NCBI RefSeq assembly: GCF_040054535.1
Contig: NC_090787.1
Span: 15,011,001-15,075,000, forward strand
Length of the DNA stretch: 64,000 nucleotides
DNA from: Antennarius striatus
Lineage: Eukaryota; Chordata; Actinopteri; Lophiiformes; Antennariidae
Direction: 5' to 3'
The position numbers and the translations under genes are program-made. Positions 1-36,247 of the stretch are shown here, in pieces. The notes under the pieces are model-generated. The model did no database searches and was not told the DNA's origin. It saw nothing but the letters and a program-made list of their open reading frames with translations. Each line of letters begins with the position of its first letter. The stretch's first letter is position 1.

Positions 1-578
1 TTTTAAGCTTTCGTGGATGGTAAAACACATGCCATCTCCAAATGCCTCTTAGTGGGATCAGATTAATATTTCAGATACTGCAGCTTGGTTGTATACTGAA
101 ATATTGTGAATTACACCATTGGGATGAAACGCAGAGATGTTGTTTCATTTGCAGGAAGCAGTAAAATGTGATTTATATCTTCTTGTCGGACCAGTAGAAT
201 CAAGCTGAAATACACTGCAGGTGAATCGCACCAAAGCCTCACATTTTCCATGAGAACTCTGACTTAGCTCATTGGAGTCCAGCTGTCCACCATTGATCCC
301 TCTGCCTTTTCTGATGCACTGGCCCGGAATCTGATGTTATTTCATTACTGAGGCAGGAGCAACAAGCTCGGTCTCCTCCCCCCCCGGGGCACCGGTCACT
401 CAGTTGGATAGGGGTACTGTATGTAATCATAACTGAATGACTTAGTTAGGAAAGCTTGGTCATCTTTTGAAAGTGAAAATTAAAAAGAGACAAACTTAGG
501 AGTCGGGAGCCACGAGAGCATCGCTTGAACGGCCTGGAGAGGATAAACAGAGTAGAGCTTTAAAGACTTGTCATCATA
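1..578. other. upstream non-coding DNA
   Basis: No coding region or recognisable repeat is seen. A short C-run lies near 378-386. The stretch from about 480 to 578 could be the 5' UTR of the candidate alternative first exon that follows. Confidence 0.4.
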
Positions 579-622
579 ATGGAGCCAGAGGACAGTGATC
601 TTGGCATCTTTACTGTCATACA
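579..622 (+). CDS. frmpd4: candidate alternative first coding exon of frmpd4
   Basis: An ATG at 579 opens 14 codons plus 2 nt (starting MEPEDSDLGIF), followed by a strong donor (CA|GTAAGTAT at 623). An in-frame TAA lies 15 bases upstream of the ATG. The exon ends in phase 2, the same phase as the conventional first exon ending at 4320, so it could splice in frame to the exon at 12311 or the one at 17607. This rests only on phase and donor quality; I do not recognise the peptide. It could instead belong to an unrelated transcript or be chance. Confidence 0.3.
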
Positions 623-3600
623 GTAAGTATTCATGTCCTCTAGATCTGTGCTCTGCACTTACTTTATAATTCAGTCACATCTGATCAGAGCACCAATGGC
701 TGTTGTAGGACCGTATATAGTATACGCTAGAGGAAGCAGAGACAGTTCAGCTTTACATAATCCATTTGATGACAACTAACAATACTCTACATGGGAAGTT
801 TTTCTCTGCTTGGATTAATAAACCCTTTTAACCCATATTTTTTATAGTAGAAACAGAGAAGCTGTGTTTAATAATAATCTCATGACCGCAGTTCAAGTAT
901 TGTGCATGCTTTTTACTTCCTGGGATGTTTAAAAGCAAAGTTTTGTTTGCATTTAGCTAGATTTATAATAGATTACTTAGCAAGTTGATGAGAAAAATAA
1001 TGTGCAAGAGATTCTTAACAGCAGTTTGTACAGCTTTGAAAGACTGCCAGAATGTCCATGGTGTATCGAGCCATCTGCCCAGTGCATGCTGTGTGAGGTT
1101 TCATCCCTCAGCAACCCACAAGGGAACATGTAGACGATGATGGTATGGATGGATATACCAAACGTGTTTAAAGCCAGGCACATAAATTTCTCAAGCATCC
1201 CCGTCGACTTGGTTCATTTGCTGAACAGCTTACAGCCTCCAGGTACTATTTTGACCTTTTATAGCAAGTGCTGTTAAATTGACAAACCACATCTATGATA
1301 TTTTTGAAAACACAACATAATTCATTCAGGTAACACGTCAGTTCTGATCACAATTAGTCATACTGCTTAATATTCATAGGAAAACAGCATTCAGATCTCC
1401 AGATTCCTACCTAAAACCTGTCTTATTCATCGAATAAACAGGCATAATTTGCATTGCGCGAACATATGGGAGAAGTCCAGGTGGTTCATTGGCTGGTGCA
1501 TACTAAGAAGCATGCAAATTTATAGAACATTGCAAATGAGATGGTTGAAAAAGTGCGGCGAGAGTCGCTAGCTGACGTGACCACTGCTGAGGTGTGAGAG
1601 TCGCTAATGCTAATTTGGGATCACATCATCACAGTACAGTCAAAGCTACAGTCATGTTTGTGCTGCACAGTGAAGTCCTTAATGCTGCTTTATCTGTGTT
1701 TTATCTCACAAGCACCTTTTTGGATGTGTCCAGATAACACCTAGCATTCATGTGCTGTTTTGTCCTCTATCTGACTACCTGCAATGGTGTGTGCTTTATT
1801 CAAAGTGGCTGTGCTCTGCTTATTTTATCCTTGACAAAGCAAGCAACGTGATTCTAAGGCAGGACTTGCAAAATTTGAGCACTGCCAGGTTTTAAGTGGC
1901 CAAGCGTAGCCAGAACAACAGAAATCAGCTTTTAGAAAGCTACTCTGAGAGAGGAGAGTTAGGGATCAGCAAGGCAGCGGGGGTTTTAGCGGTCAAAGCT
2001 TCAATCGTAGTCTCCTTAGATCACGCTTCTGTCTGACCTTAATATTCTCTGCCGTTCATGGTGCTGGCCTCTGGGCCCTGAGCCTGTAGACAAACACGGC
2101 TATCCAGAATATGCTGAGTCTCGCATTTGATGTAAGCAGTCTCCACGCTCATCAGTGCATCGTTGATGTATTTGTGTACGCGACACAAAAATAATCAGCA
2201 TCGACAACAAAACTGCCTGTTCTATTCTATCTATCTGAGATGCGCTACCATGAAAGTGAACGTTAGAATGTGATTCATTTTTATTTTATTTTTTAAACAA
2301 AGACATCAAGTCTATCCATAGATAGAGATTTAAGTGATAGTCTGTCAGGGACAATACACAGGTTCACTTTTTTGCCCATCTTGTCATTTATTTTTCCATG
2401 GCGACAGACAAAAAATGAGCATGAGTGGAAGTGGCAACATTTTTTTATTGCATGTATCAGTCTCAACAAAGCCACGCTGACTCACCCTGCATTGAGCCTT
2501 ACAAGTTGTGGCACTCTAATATAGGACGGTTGCTGCTTGACTGTGGAAGCAGTAATAAATCTTTGCTTAAATTTGCATTCTATGTATTTGATTCTGTTTC
2601 TCTGTTACCACCTGACATTTTTTATTGATTCTAGTGATTATCATTCTGTCAGGCTCCCAATAGGGAAATCCACTGAATGTGACCGGGTAAGGGATCTTCT
2701 TCTTTTCACACTTTAAGCACATTTTGACAATACTGTGATTTGTTTGTGTCTCAGCTTATGAATGGTTCATTGTTCGTGGTAAATAGCTGTATTCAAGCCC
2801 AATTTAACAAATAGAGATGCCTTTTTATGGAGTACATTTGAAGTTTGCTTTGTGTGCTTTGTGTTCCCCATCACGGATCAAGACAGAACAAATTGTCTCT
2901 ATTACCTGTAAGAGGTTCTTTTTTTTGTCAGAGCTGTCTGAGCCACATGAAGAAGCATCACATCTCACTGGATCAGAGTATTCTCCAACAGAGGTGGCCT
3001 GACTCGTATTTGATTTATGAGTGGTGATCCTACCTGTTTGGAAAAATAGATGCATGGCGACTTGTTGATGGGGCTGAAACGTGGCGTTACCCTTTAGCTG
3101 AATTCTATTATCTCAGGGCTCCCCTGCTCAGTGATCAGCACACCAACATCTGGGCGATTGAAACTGCTGCCCATGTTGGATTAGATGGAGCAAGACATGA
3201 AAATTTATAGACATGTAGAAATATCACAAGGAAATGACACAGGCGTCTGCTAGCATACAGATGACTTCCTGAATCACAAAAATCTCATCTTCTCCCTGCG
3301 GGACATTGATTAATCCCACACATCCACTTGTCTCTTTTTTACTACAATGGAATTCCATTCTACATATGTTGATCTAACAATCCTGATCCCCCGCTGAGGA
3401 CATTTCATCGGCTGTGTGTTTATCTGTGATGTTGATTGTTAAAATGTTTTGCGGGCCCTTTCGTGATGGCCTAGTTCAAAACGGGAATTTAGCAGCTGAA
3501 ACATTTCAAAAGGTTTAAACGAATGCAGTGTAAAATATGAGCATCTGTGAGGCAGAAACATCATCTTGAGGTGGGAATATATCAGGTCCTCCTGTTCCTC

Positions 3601-4279
3601 TTTTGGATCAACACTCATGTTATGTGCACATCATTCAGGTTAGTCGCTGTCTTTTCTCAATCTTTCTGGACGACACGCCGTTTGACTGAGGATTGACGAG
3701 TCGAACCTTTTGGGGGGAATTCTCGGAATCAGACTGCATCCTTTAATAGTGATTCTCGTGGCCTTTGCTTCCATGGACACACACAACATCCTCGTTTCTT
3801 CCTTCTTCCACTCCAACCCCCCCCCCCCCACCACCACCACCACCACTAGGGCTGCCACCCCTGTCCCTCCCTCTCTCCTTCTGCCCCTGGCTCTGGCTCC
3901 CTCTGCCTCTCTCTAGAGCTGTTGTTACTGTGCAGCTCCCACACATCATTCCACCGCGATAGAAATTAAATGAAGGTGGCTTAGTGCAGCTAACACAGGC
4001 ATGCTTTGAAGGATGTAACAGGGGTGGGGTGGGGGGGAGAGAGACTGCCTGGCTAGATCCTTTTCCATGGGCTGTGAATATGCGCTGCTGAGACGAGGAC
4101 GCACCAATCACTCAGCCATGCAGAAGCTAAGACAACAGGACTAATCTCTCAACCTGACTTGTGGAAGCTCTACTTTTTTCCTGCATTATTTATTCCTCAC
4201 TGCCAGATAGTGTGGGACAATGGAGCCGGAGTGAAGTAGATTGTAGATTTGTAGCCGTGACTGCAGTCTTGCAGCACAC
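623..4279. other. non-coding DNA upstream of the conventional frmpd4 start
   Basis: No convincing exon is seen. It contains a poly-C/(CAC)n tract at 3817-3846 and a G-rich stretch near 4021-4040. Roughly the last 200 bases before the ATG at 4280 are probably promoter and 5' UTR, but no clear TATA box is seen. Confidence 0.4.
3817..3846. repeat. poly-C / (CAC)n simple repeat
   Basis: A run of about 13 C is followed by six CAC repeats. Low-complexity open frames over it are not coding. Confidence 0.9.
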
Positions 4280-28418
<24,139 letters not shown>

Positions 28419-29623
28419 CTTGCACACAGCTGAAGAATGTTGGAGAAGAGTCATCTTTAGCTCTATGTAATAAGACCAGTACCACCACCACAGCCGTGTC
28501 ACCCTCATCATTAAGAACTAGCACAGAACCCTGTGGGCTAATACGAGCCAGTCCTGGGCCAGACCCACATGCCCTGGCTATCCCCCCACATGAATCTTCA
28601 TGCGACCCTACATCAAGTAGCTTCAGGCGGCCACACAGGGTCTGGAGGAACTGGAGCACCATGATGCCAGGTTCCAGAGGATTAGAGGCACTGTTAGATA
28701 AGACCAAAGCCACACTTAAAGGAAGGAGTCATGGTCACAATTTCCCGTCTCAAGATCACCTAGAAGTACAGAGGACATTCTCTGCCAAGACCTTGCCCAA
28801 GAGCTTGTCCCATGGCACATTCTCATGTAATTCTTCAGACAGAGGTCTGGTACGAGGAGCCTCCCTCTTATTGGCAGAGCTAACGGCACCACGGCTAGAT
28901 GCGGGAACTTGGAGGTGTCACCGGTCATTCAGTCACTGTTTCCTGCGGAGAAAGACAAACACTAATGGTGATGACCAAAACTTCTCCGTCAGCTCAGCTT
29001 CTTGTGGTCATAAGGGTAAGACGGGCTCTAATGCCAGCTATCAAGCTGAGCAGAGCAACACAGCCACCGTCATGAGTGACAGGAGCCTTAAAGCGAGGCT
29101 CGCCCATGTAGATTCCATGAAGGGAAAAACCTACAGTCTTCACACAGGATTTGCAGTTGCACAGGAGGATGCCTTAGAGATGGTTGGTGTGTTACGCTCC
29201 AGCGTCGGCCACAGCGGAGGTGAGAAGCAGGGGGTCAATGAGGCTGATGTGGATACCTTTTCCCAGGTGCTTTTGAAGCAGGCCAAGGCGCTGAATGGGT
29301 CCTGCAGTCAAATGGCTGAGGAGTACAGCAGCCCGGAGGAGCTGCTGCTCACTCTGACACACAGCTTCCACACACTCTGCTGTCTGACACAAGCCTGCAT
29401 GTCACTGGTGGAAGGCCTGAGCACCAAACGCGAGCAGATTGAGGTGGTAGCCCGGGTGGACGAGGTGGTTATGAACTACGTGTGTCTGCTGAAAGCTGCT
29501 GAGGTGGCGTCAGGAAGCTCCACCATTGACCAAAGTGTTCATGCATTGACACATCACTCTGCCATGATGTCTGATATGATAAACACACTAACTCACTCAC
29601 TGAAAACATTGCTCAAGAAATGA
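28419..29623 (+). CDS. frmpd4: frmpd4 exon 17, alternative long C-terminal extension
   Basis: With the second acceptor the frame runs 401 codons to TGA at 29621 (long form about 1659 aa). Composition looks protein-like: Ser/Thr/His-rich at first, then about 120 residues of likely helical sequence (for example SFHTLCCLTQACMSLVEGL and VDEVVMNYVCLLKAAE). I think FRMPD1/FRMPD3-type proteins have a comparable helical C-terminal region, but this is memory, not a search. If only the short form is made, this would be 3' UTR; a 400-codon open frame there would be unusual. Confidence 0.7.
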
Positions 29624-29743
29624 ACTGTTTCATCCTGATAGTTGATTTTAAAGCCATACGTGGGTTTAACAACCAATGTGAACTGCTATGAGAGTAAAAA
29701 AAAACTTGCCTTGAGTATACAATATTTTATTATGTAAAGTAAA

Positions 29744-29749
29744 AATAAA
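29744..29749 (+). terminator. frmpd4: frmpd4 polyadenylation signal
   Basis: An AATAAA lies about 120 bases after the long-form stop codon and serves both forms. Confidence 0.6.
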
Positions 29750-29839
29750 ATTATATGAATCACTGAAGTTTTAAAATAGATTATATTAAGATCTCTATAA
29801 AGATGCATATGACTTTCCTCTCAACTGTATTTACTAGTA

Positions 29840-30157
29840 CAGTGCGTCCTCGTTCTTCGCGGTTAAGCGTTCCAGGAACCACACGCGAATAATGAATTTC
29901 GCGATAGTGCGACAAACTATGTATCTTATTATTTACAGTAATTTGAACGTTTATGACCCTCCCAATACTGATATTAAACCACCTTCTGTCGCTCTTATCG
30001 ACTGTTTAAAGCACTTTTGTGTCTCACGGAACGGAGCACACTTCAGGATGCTGTCAGCGCATAGAATGCTGGTATGGTATCACGTGACTGCCTACCAAAA
30101 AATCTGCGATGAGGTGAAGTCGCGAGCGTTGATGCACGAATACGCGAGGTCGCACTG
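29840..30157. mobile_element. pogo/Tigger-like MITE
   Basis: 318 bp, bounded by TA dinucleotides. The left end CAGTGCGTCCTCG pairs with the right end, whose reverse complement is CAGTGCGACCTCG. TA targets and a CAGTNNNNCCTCG end are typical of pogo/Tigger elements. The 92-codon open frame inside is not transposase. Confidence 0.7.
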
Positions 30158-30959
30158 TATTATACAATGAAGATTATTTTGATGGTTTATGGGTTCTGAC
30201 AACATGCAGATTATTTAAATCTTGTAAGCACCTTGTTTCTAAATTGTAAAAATATATTATGTTCTTGAAATGTATACGCTATTTAAAGCTTTGAACAAAT
30301 CATTGCACATGACAAGATAAGATGTGATTAAATAAAAATAATTCACTTACTTTATTTATTTGATGATTTCACCTTAATTTAACAAATACTTTACACATTA
30401 CTATTGTGTATTTTCTCGTTGCTTTTTGTCAATGTCATTAAAAAGATTAAAACTTTTAAAATGTCTTATCTCACAGCACGTTTGTCTGTCTTCAATAAAC
30501 ATCACTTTCACACAAGATCACATTTAATTCAGTGTGTTTACTTTCAGTGGTGAATTTAGATTCATAATCATTGCTTGTCTGACGCAAAAGTAGAATAACA
30601 ATACAATAATATTAGATTTGACAGTTTGTTCCTTTAATTACATTACTAATACAGAAAAAAATAGCTTGACTCGGTTTATAACTATATTTTGTCATGTATG
30701 GTTTTACTCTAGCCTGAGTGCTAGTAATGAGTGCTTTTGCAGTTTTAATGATGATTATGATGGTCCACTTCACTAAACATGGAACCTCACATGAGTTGGC
30801 ACAGTGTTACATAAGGAAGTAGTCAAGCCGATACTGTACAGGAGCAGCTTTGTGAAGTTGCACTGTGCCATGAACATTTCAGCATACTAACATGCTAATA
30901 TTGTTTGCTAAATTCACCATTCACACAATGTAAAGCTGAGTTTGCACGTTGGATGCAAT
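30158..30959. other. intergenic DNA
   Basis: AT-rich, with no gene, RNA or recognisable repeat seen. Confidence 0.5.
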
Positions 30960-31175
30960 CATCCATCCATTCATCCGTGTCCTTGTAGATGAAATGATTG
31001 CAATCATCTCATCTACAGTCGATTATCTGTTTTGCGGATCACAGGTGTTGCTGGAGTGTGTCTCAGCTGACTACGGGCAAAAGGCAGGGTACACTCTGGA
31101 TAAGATGCCAGCTCATCACACAACCACACAAAAAACTAACAAACCAGAACCCACAGAACTCACGCCAATACCATT
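30960..31175 (+). repeat. fish L2-type LINE-associated repeat fragment
   Basis: The ATCCATCCATTCATCC start followed by GCGGATCACAGGTGTTGCTG and GCAAAAGGCAGGGTACACTC is a diverged copy of a repeat very common in teleosts (usual form GCTGGAGCCTATCCCAGCTG ... GGCGGGGTACACCCTGGA). A 30-bp palindrome interrupts it at 30986-31015. Confidence 0.55.
30986..31015. repeat. 30-bp near-perfect palindrome
   Basis: Two 15-base arms (TAGATGAAATGATTG / CAATCATCTCATCTA) with one mismatched pair and a 12-bp perfect centre TGATTGCAATCA, sitting inside a repeat fragment where the family normally has unrelated sequence. Confidence 0.75.
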
Positions 31176-31220
31176 TTCTCTGCAATTCAACAGAAGAGGA
31201 ATATTTCTAAAAACACTGTT

Positions 31221-31604
31221 TTTTTTTTTAAATTTTATATACTGGTTTGATCCCCGAAGGGAAATTAAGAAGCACACTCTAGCTACTGATTACAAACGCA
31301 TGCATACATATTTGTGAGTACAGGCCCCTGTATCACACACACACACAAAGGGGCCTGTAGGCATGCAGGGGAGATAGAGTGGCAGGCAGCTCCTTCTTGG
31401 TGCGCCTCAAATGAGCAATTTGTAAAGGGGACGGCACCTTGCTCAAGGGTGCCTCGGCAGTGCTCCGGAGATGAGCTGACACCTCCCACTGTTAGCTCAC
31501 CTCCGGGTATTTTTGGGGGGGCGGGAGCGGGAATCGAACCGCCGATCTTAAATCATAGGACGACCCGCTCTACCGCCCGCTTTACCACTGAGCCACTGCC
31601 GCCC
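31221..31604 (-). mobile_element. tRNA-derived SINE
   Basis: Read on the minus strand from about 31604: TGGCTCAGTGGTAAAGC (A box), then GGTTCGATTCC (B box), a tRNA-like head, a unique body, and a tail AATTTCCCTTCGGGGATCAA at about 31245-31265 that resembles fish LINE 3' tails. The 105- and 122-codon open frames across it are not genes. Confidence 0.7.
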
Positions 31605-32284
31605 TTTATACAAGCATGTGGACAAGAATAATGTATCAGTAGTTTCCAGATGTCGTGTCATGTCTGCACTTAATTGTGATGTCAAAGTGTGCACAGCTAA
31701 CCGTTTTCTTTACATATATTTACACATATTTAGATTGTAATGACTCGAAAGTCACTTTTTTAACGTGTACTCTAGTGTGACTTGGAACAGTTACAGCTTT
31801 TCTGCTTCGGTTATCACTAATAAGGAATCAAACATACATACCATTCAAACATATGTTGGATTATAGTGGTAGGCTTAGACAAAAGCTTGGTGCCAGAGTA
31901 TCATGCTTATTGTAAGATAAAAAGCAACTGACTTATTTTCTGATGTTTTAAGATGTTTCATCTGATAATTGTGGAAGAAGAATCTACATAAAGAATTTCA
32001 GTGGTAAAATCCTTTTCAAGTGTACATCACATATTCTTCTGCAGAGTAAACAGATATGAAACTATTATGTCCCTTGAGAGCAAAAGCTGATTAACACACT
32101 AACACCCTGTCTATGCCATTATGCTGTACCATAAGAACAAGAGGCTTAATGTCTTGACCTTTCTATTTCAAAGGAAACACCTTCACTACACAGGCATTCT
32201 CATCATAATGCATGTTTACATCATTATATAACAAACTCACTTATTTCACAAACATTGTAAAAGACGTCATGTTTGGGTGCATCA
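31605..32284. other. tlr7 upstream region
   Basis: No gene or repeat recognised. It probably contains tlr7 regulatory DNA next to the promoter at 32291. Confidence 0.4.
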
Positions 32285-32290
32285 GATTTT

Positions 32291-32307
32291 TTTATAAGGG
32301 GGAAGTG
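32291..32307 (+). promoter_or_regulatory. tlr7: tlr7 candidate core promoter (TATA-like plus PU.1/Ets-like site)
   Basis: TTTATAAGGGGGAAGTG combines a TATA-like TATAAG with an overlapping GGGGGAAGTG Ets/PU.1-type element, about 150 bases upstream of the first coding exon. PU.1 drives many myeloid and TLR genes, so the match is sensible, but it is sequence-only. Confidence 0.4.
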
Positions 32308-32452
32308 ATTCTGGCCCCAACTGTAGACCCCAGCCACCTGCTACTCTCATTACATCGTCTGAAGGGCGTCGTATTGATACCATGTTCTGGCAGCGCTCAG
32401 TTCAATTTGAAAGCAGAGCTTATTTCAGGACTGTTTAATATCACGTCAGAAA

Positions 32453-35400
32453 ATGTTCTTCCATCTGGTGAGTGTCAATTACATTTGTTTTCAGTGAATT
32501 GTACTAGGATCACAGTAATAACGTAAGTAGTAAAATGACAATTTTGCTGTAAATCACATGAAAACGTGGGAAATTAAACACTGGCTTGCACTATTTTCTG
32601 GTTGTAACATCTTGTACAAACCTCACCAAGAATGATTTCTCTGCGTATATTTTTTCTTAATATGTCCTTAATATGTGCTGTTTTCTAATGTGTCTGTATC
32701 GTTGGTATTCTCAATGAACCACCTCTGTTTCTGTACAGATGTGCCTGTGGTGTTGTCTCTCCATATCAACAGCTAGCATTTCTTACCCTAAAACTCTGCC
32801 ATGCAATGTTAGCGAGTCCAACAATGGGAGTATGGTGAAAGTGGACTGTACAGAGAGAAGCCTCAAAGATATCCCCTTGGGCATTCCCAGAGACGCAACC
32901 AATCTGACGCTCACCATCAACTTTATTCCCAGATTAAACTCTACCTCTTTCCTGGGGCTGGATAACCTGACTGAGATTGACATGAGATGCAACTGCATGC
33001 CCGTTAAAATCGGCCCCAAGGACCGTGTGTGTACCGAGAGCGTGACAATAGAGAAGAACACCTTTAGGAGCCTGAGGGACCTCAGAGCACTCTATCTAGA
33101 TGGCAATCAGCTTTCCAGTATACCTGAAGGCCTCCCCTCCAACCTGATTCTGTTGAGTTTGGAAGTGAATCACATTTATTATATTTCTAAAGCAAACTTC
33201 TCAGAGATCAGAAATGTTGAGATGCTTTATCTTGGCCAAAACTGCTACTATCGCAACCCCTGCAATGTTTCCTATGATATAGAAGACGGTGCATTCTTGC
33301 AGCTTAGCAATTTAACCTTGTTAAGTCTTAAGTCAAATAACTTATCCTTTATTCCACATCACCTTCCTACAAGTCTGAAGGAACTCTATCTGTACAACAA
33401 TAACATCCAAGAAGTCACTGATGAAGATTTCAAAACTCTGGTAAACCTTGAGATTCTGGATATTAGTGGAAACTGTCGTCGCTGTTACAATGCTCCTTTT
33501 CCATGCAACCCATGTCCAAATAATTCGCCACTTAAAATTAGTACAACAGCTTTCAAAATGTTGACAAAACTGAAGACACTCCGTCTGCATAGCAACTCTC
33601 TAAAATGTGTGGAACCTGATTGGTTTGCCAGCACAACAGACCTCAGAGTTCTTGATCTCTCATCAAACTTTTTAGCAAGAGAAATAGGAATGGCCACCTT
33701 CCCACTTTTCCTTGGAAAACTGGAAGAACTGGACCTCTCATTTAATTATGAGCTGCAGAGATATCCACAAACGCTGACGCTTAGCCACAGTTTCTCCTCC
33801 CTCCAATCTCTTAAAATTCTCCGACTACAAGGCTTTGTGTTCCAGCAGCTAAAGGCAGAGAGCATTGCTCCTCTAAAGACACTCACAAATTTGGAGGTTG
33901 TAGATCTGGGTACAAACTTCATTAAAATGACAAATCTTAGCATTCTAATGGAATTAAAACATTTTAAAATAATCAATCTGTCCAACAACAAAATATCATC
34001 ACCCTCTGATGGACAAGATGCTGTTGGTTTTCCAGGAGGGGAACCTTTGCACTGGTCTCCCATGTCAGGTGCGACTCAGTACGGCAATGAGGAAGTGAGA
34101 GAGATTCATTACTTCAGATATGATGAATATGCACGCAGCTGCAAATACAAAGACAAAGAACTTGGAGTTATTACATCCTTTGTCAATAGGAAATGCAGTC
34201 AATTTGGCAAAACCCTGGACGTGAGCAGAAATAACATATTCTTCTTGCACTCAAGATTTTTAAATCTCAGAGAGTTGAGGTGCCTCAATTTGTCTGGAAA
34301 TGCAATGAGTCAAAGTCTGAATGGATCTGAATTCACCTATTTGACCAATTTACAATATCTGGACTTTTCCTACAATCGCTTGGACCTGCTATACTCCACT
34401 GCATTTCAGGAGTTAAAGAATCTGGTCATTTTAGATATCAGCAACAACAACCATTATTTTGAATCTGAGGGTTTGACTCACATGCTGAACTTCACTAGGA
34501 ATTTGAAAAATCTCAAGACATTGATGATGAATGGCAACAAAATCTCTACTACCACTAACACTGAGATGGAGAGTCAATCTCTGGAGAGGTTAGAGTTCAG
34601 ACACAACCGGTTAGATATGCTATGGAGGGATGGGGACACCAGATTTGTCAACTATTTCAAGAAATTAGTTAATCTGACTGTTCTCGATATCTCTTACAAC
34701 AACCTCAACTTCATTCCACAGCAAGTGTTCAGTAGCCTGCCAGACAAACTGACGGTGCTCTACGTTAAGAACAACAAACTAAAATCCTTTGCATGGGGGA
34801 AACTACAGCTTCTTCAGAATTTGCAAGTATTAGATCTCAGCGGAAACAGCTTAACTACAGTTCCACGCATCCTGTCAAACTGTACCAAATCTATTCGGGA
34901 GCTAATTTTACATGACAATCAAATTCTAAAACTCACACCAGATTTCCTCAAGGATGCTTACAACTTAAAGTATCTGGATCTTAGTTATAACCGCATAGCG
35001 CACATTGAGAAATCGAGCTTCCCAGATGATGTTGTTAATCAGATGAAGATGCTGCTTCTGCACAAAAACAAATTCTTGTGCAGTTGTAATGCCATTTGGT
35101 TCGTCTCATGGCTCAACTGGACCACAGTGACTATCCCCAGACTGGCCACTGATGTCACCTGTGCCTCACCGGGGGCACAAAGAGGTCATCCAGTGGTCTC
35201 AGTAGACCTGCTGGCGTGCCAGCACAGATATGTGTCCATTATCATTTACATTCTCATGACGTCTATCACCCTCAGTTTCCTCACCCTGTCCATCTGCAGC
35301 CACCTCTTCCTGTGGGACGTCTGGTATATCTATCACTTCTGCAGAGCCAAGCTCAAAGGTTATGATCGCCTGCACTCCCAAAACTCTGTCTATGATGCTT

Positions 35401-35870
35401 TTGTGATATATGACAAGGAGGATCCTGCAGTGACAGAGTGGGTGATGAAGGAAATGTGCGTTCATCTGGAGGACCGTGGGGACCGCCGCCTCAGGCTGTG
35501 TGTAGATGAACGAGATTGGATCCCTGGATGTCCCCTCATTGACAACCTCTCCCAGAGCATCCATAAGAGCAAAAGGACTGTGTTTATTCTCACCAACCGA
35601 TATATCAAAAGTGGCAACTTCAAGACAGCTTTCTACATGGCCCACCAAAGGCTAATGGATGAAAAAAATGATGTCATCGTGCTCATCTTCTTGGAAAAAG
35701 TGCCCTGCAATTCAAAGTACTTGAGACTAAGGAAGAGGCTCTACAAGCGGTCTGTGCTGGAGTGGCCAACAAACCCACAGGCCCAGCCATACTTCTGGTT
35801 CAGTCTAACTAATGTATTAGCAACAGAAAGTCACAAACAATACAGTAACCTCTTCAAAGAGACACTGTAG
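32453..35870 (+). CDS. tlr7: Toll-like receptor 7
   Basis: Endosomal receptor for single-stranded RNA and guanosine that signals through MyD88. Exon A 32453-32467 (MFFHL, donor CTG|GTGAGT) joins in phase 0 to exon B 32739-35870, giving 1048 aa (human 1049) with a hydrophobic N-terminal signal. The ORF of exon B alone starts with an ATG right at the acceptor; adding exon A gives a better signal peptide. The leucine-rich repeat ectodomain starts at the family-typical YPKTLPCNV. It has the DLGTNFIK repeat, a Z-loop region with HYFRYDEYARSC, a C-terminal LRR Cys cluster, one membrane helix (about 836-862) and a TIR domain (about 888-1040) with box 1 YDAFVIYD and BB loop RDWIPGCPLIDNL. No frameshift is seen. 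It lies directly upstream of tlr8, as in human. Confidence 0.96.
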
Positions 35871-36247
35871 ATACTTCACACTGATCCAGTACACAGTTCA
35901 TCTGTGTATGAGCAAATGTTTAAATGTAAGAGCAAGAACATTTTGTAGCACTAATTAATTTTTAATTCTCTCCTTTAGCCTTGCACACAAGAGGCTGGTA
36001 ACATTTTCATTTGCACCTGAGGGTGCTGTGTCCCAGAATAGGGAAATGAAATCGATGTACTTCTTCAATTCAAATGCTACTTCTGTTTCAAAGCCATGCT
36101 GTTGGAATTAGTCAGTTCAATGATGTTCTGATGGACTTCTGAATCAGAGAGATTTCATTTTTAGATTCTTTTGTAGAATACATAAAGAACACAGAGGTTA
36201 GGTTTTACAGTCATTCAAGGATAAGAAATCAACACAATTCATGCACA

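Noticed and set aside
29892-30170. 92-codon open frame
   Set aside because: It lies within the pogo-like MITE and does not resemble a transposase.
31314-31631. 105-codon open frame, and a possible tRNA gene on the minus strand
   Set aside because: It is the tRNA-derived head and body of a SINE; the A and B boxes are present but no complete cloverleaf is seen.
32212-32526. 104-codon open frame upstream of tlr7
   Set aside because: The real exon (32453-32467) uses a different frame; the open frame runs over promoter and intron.
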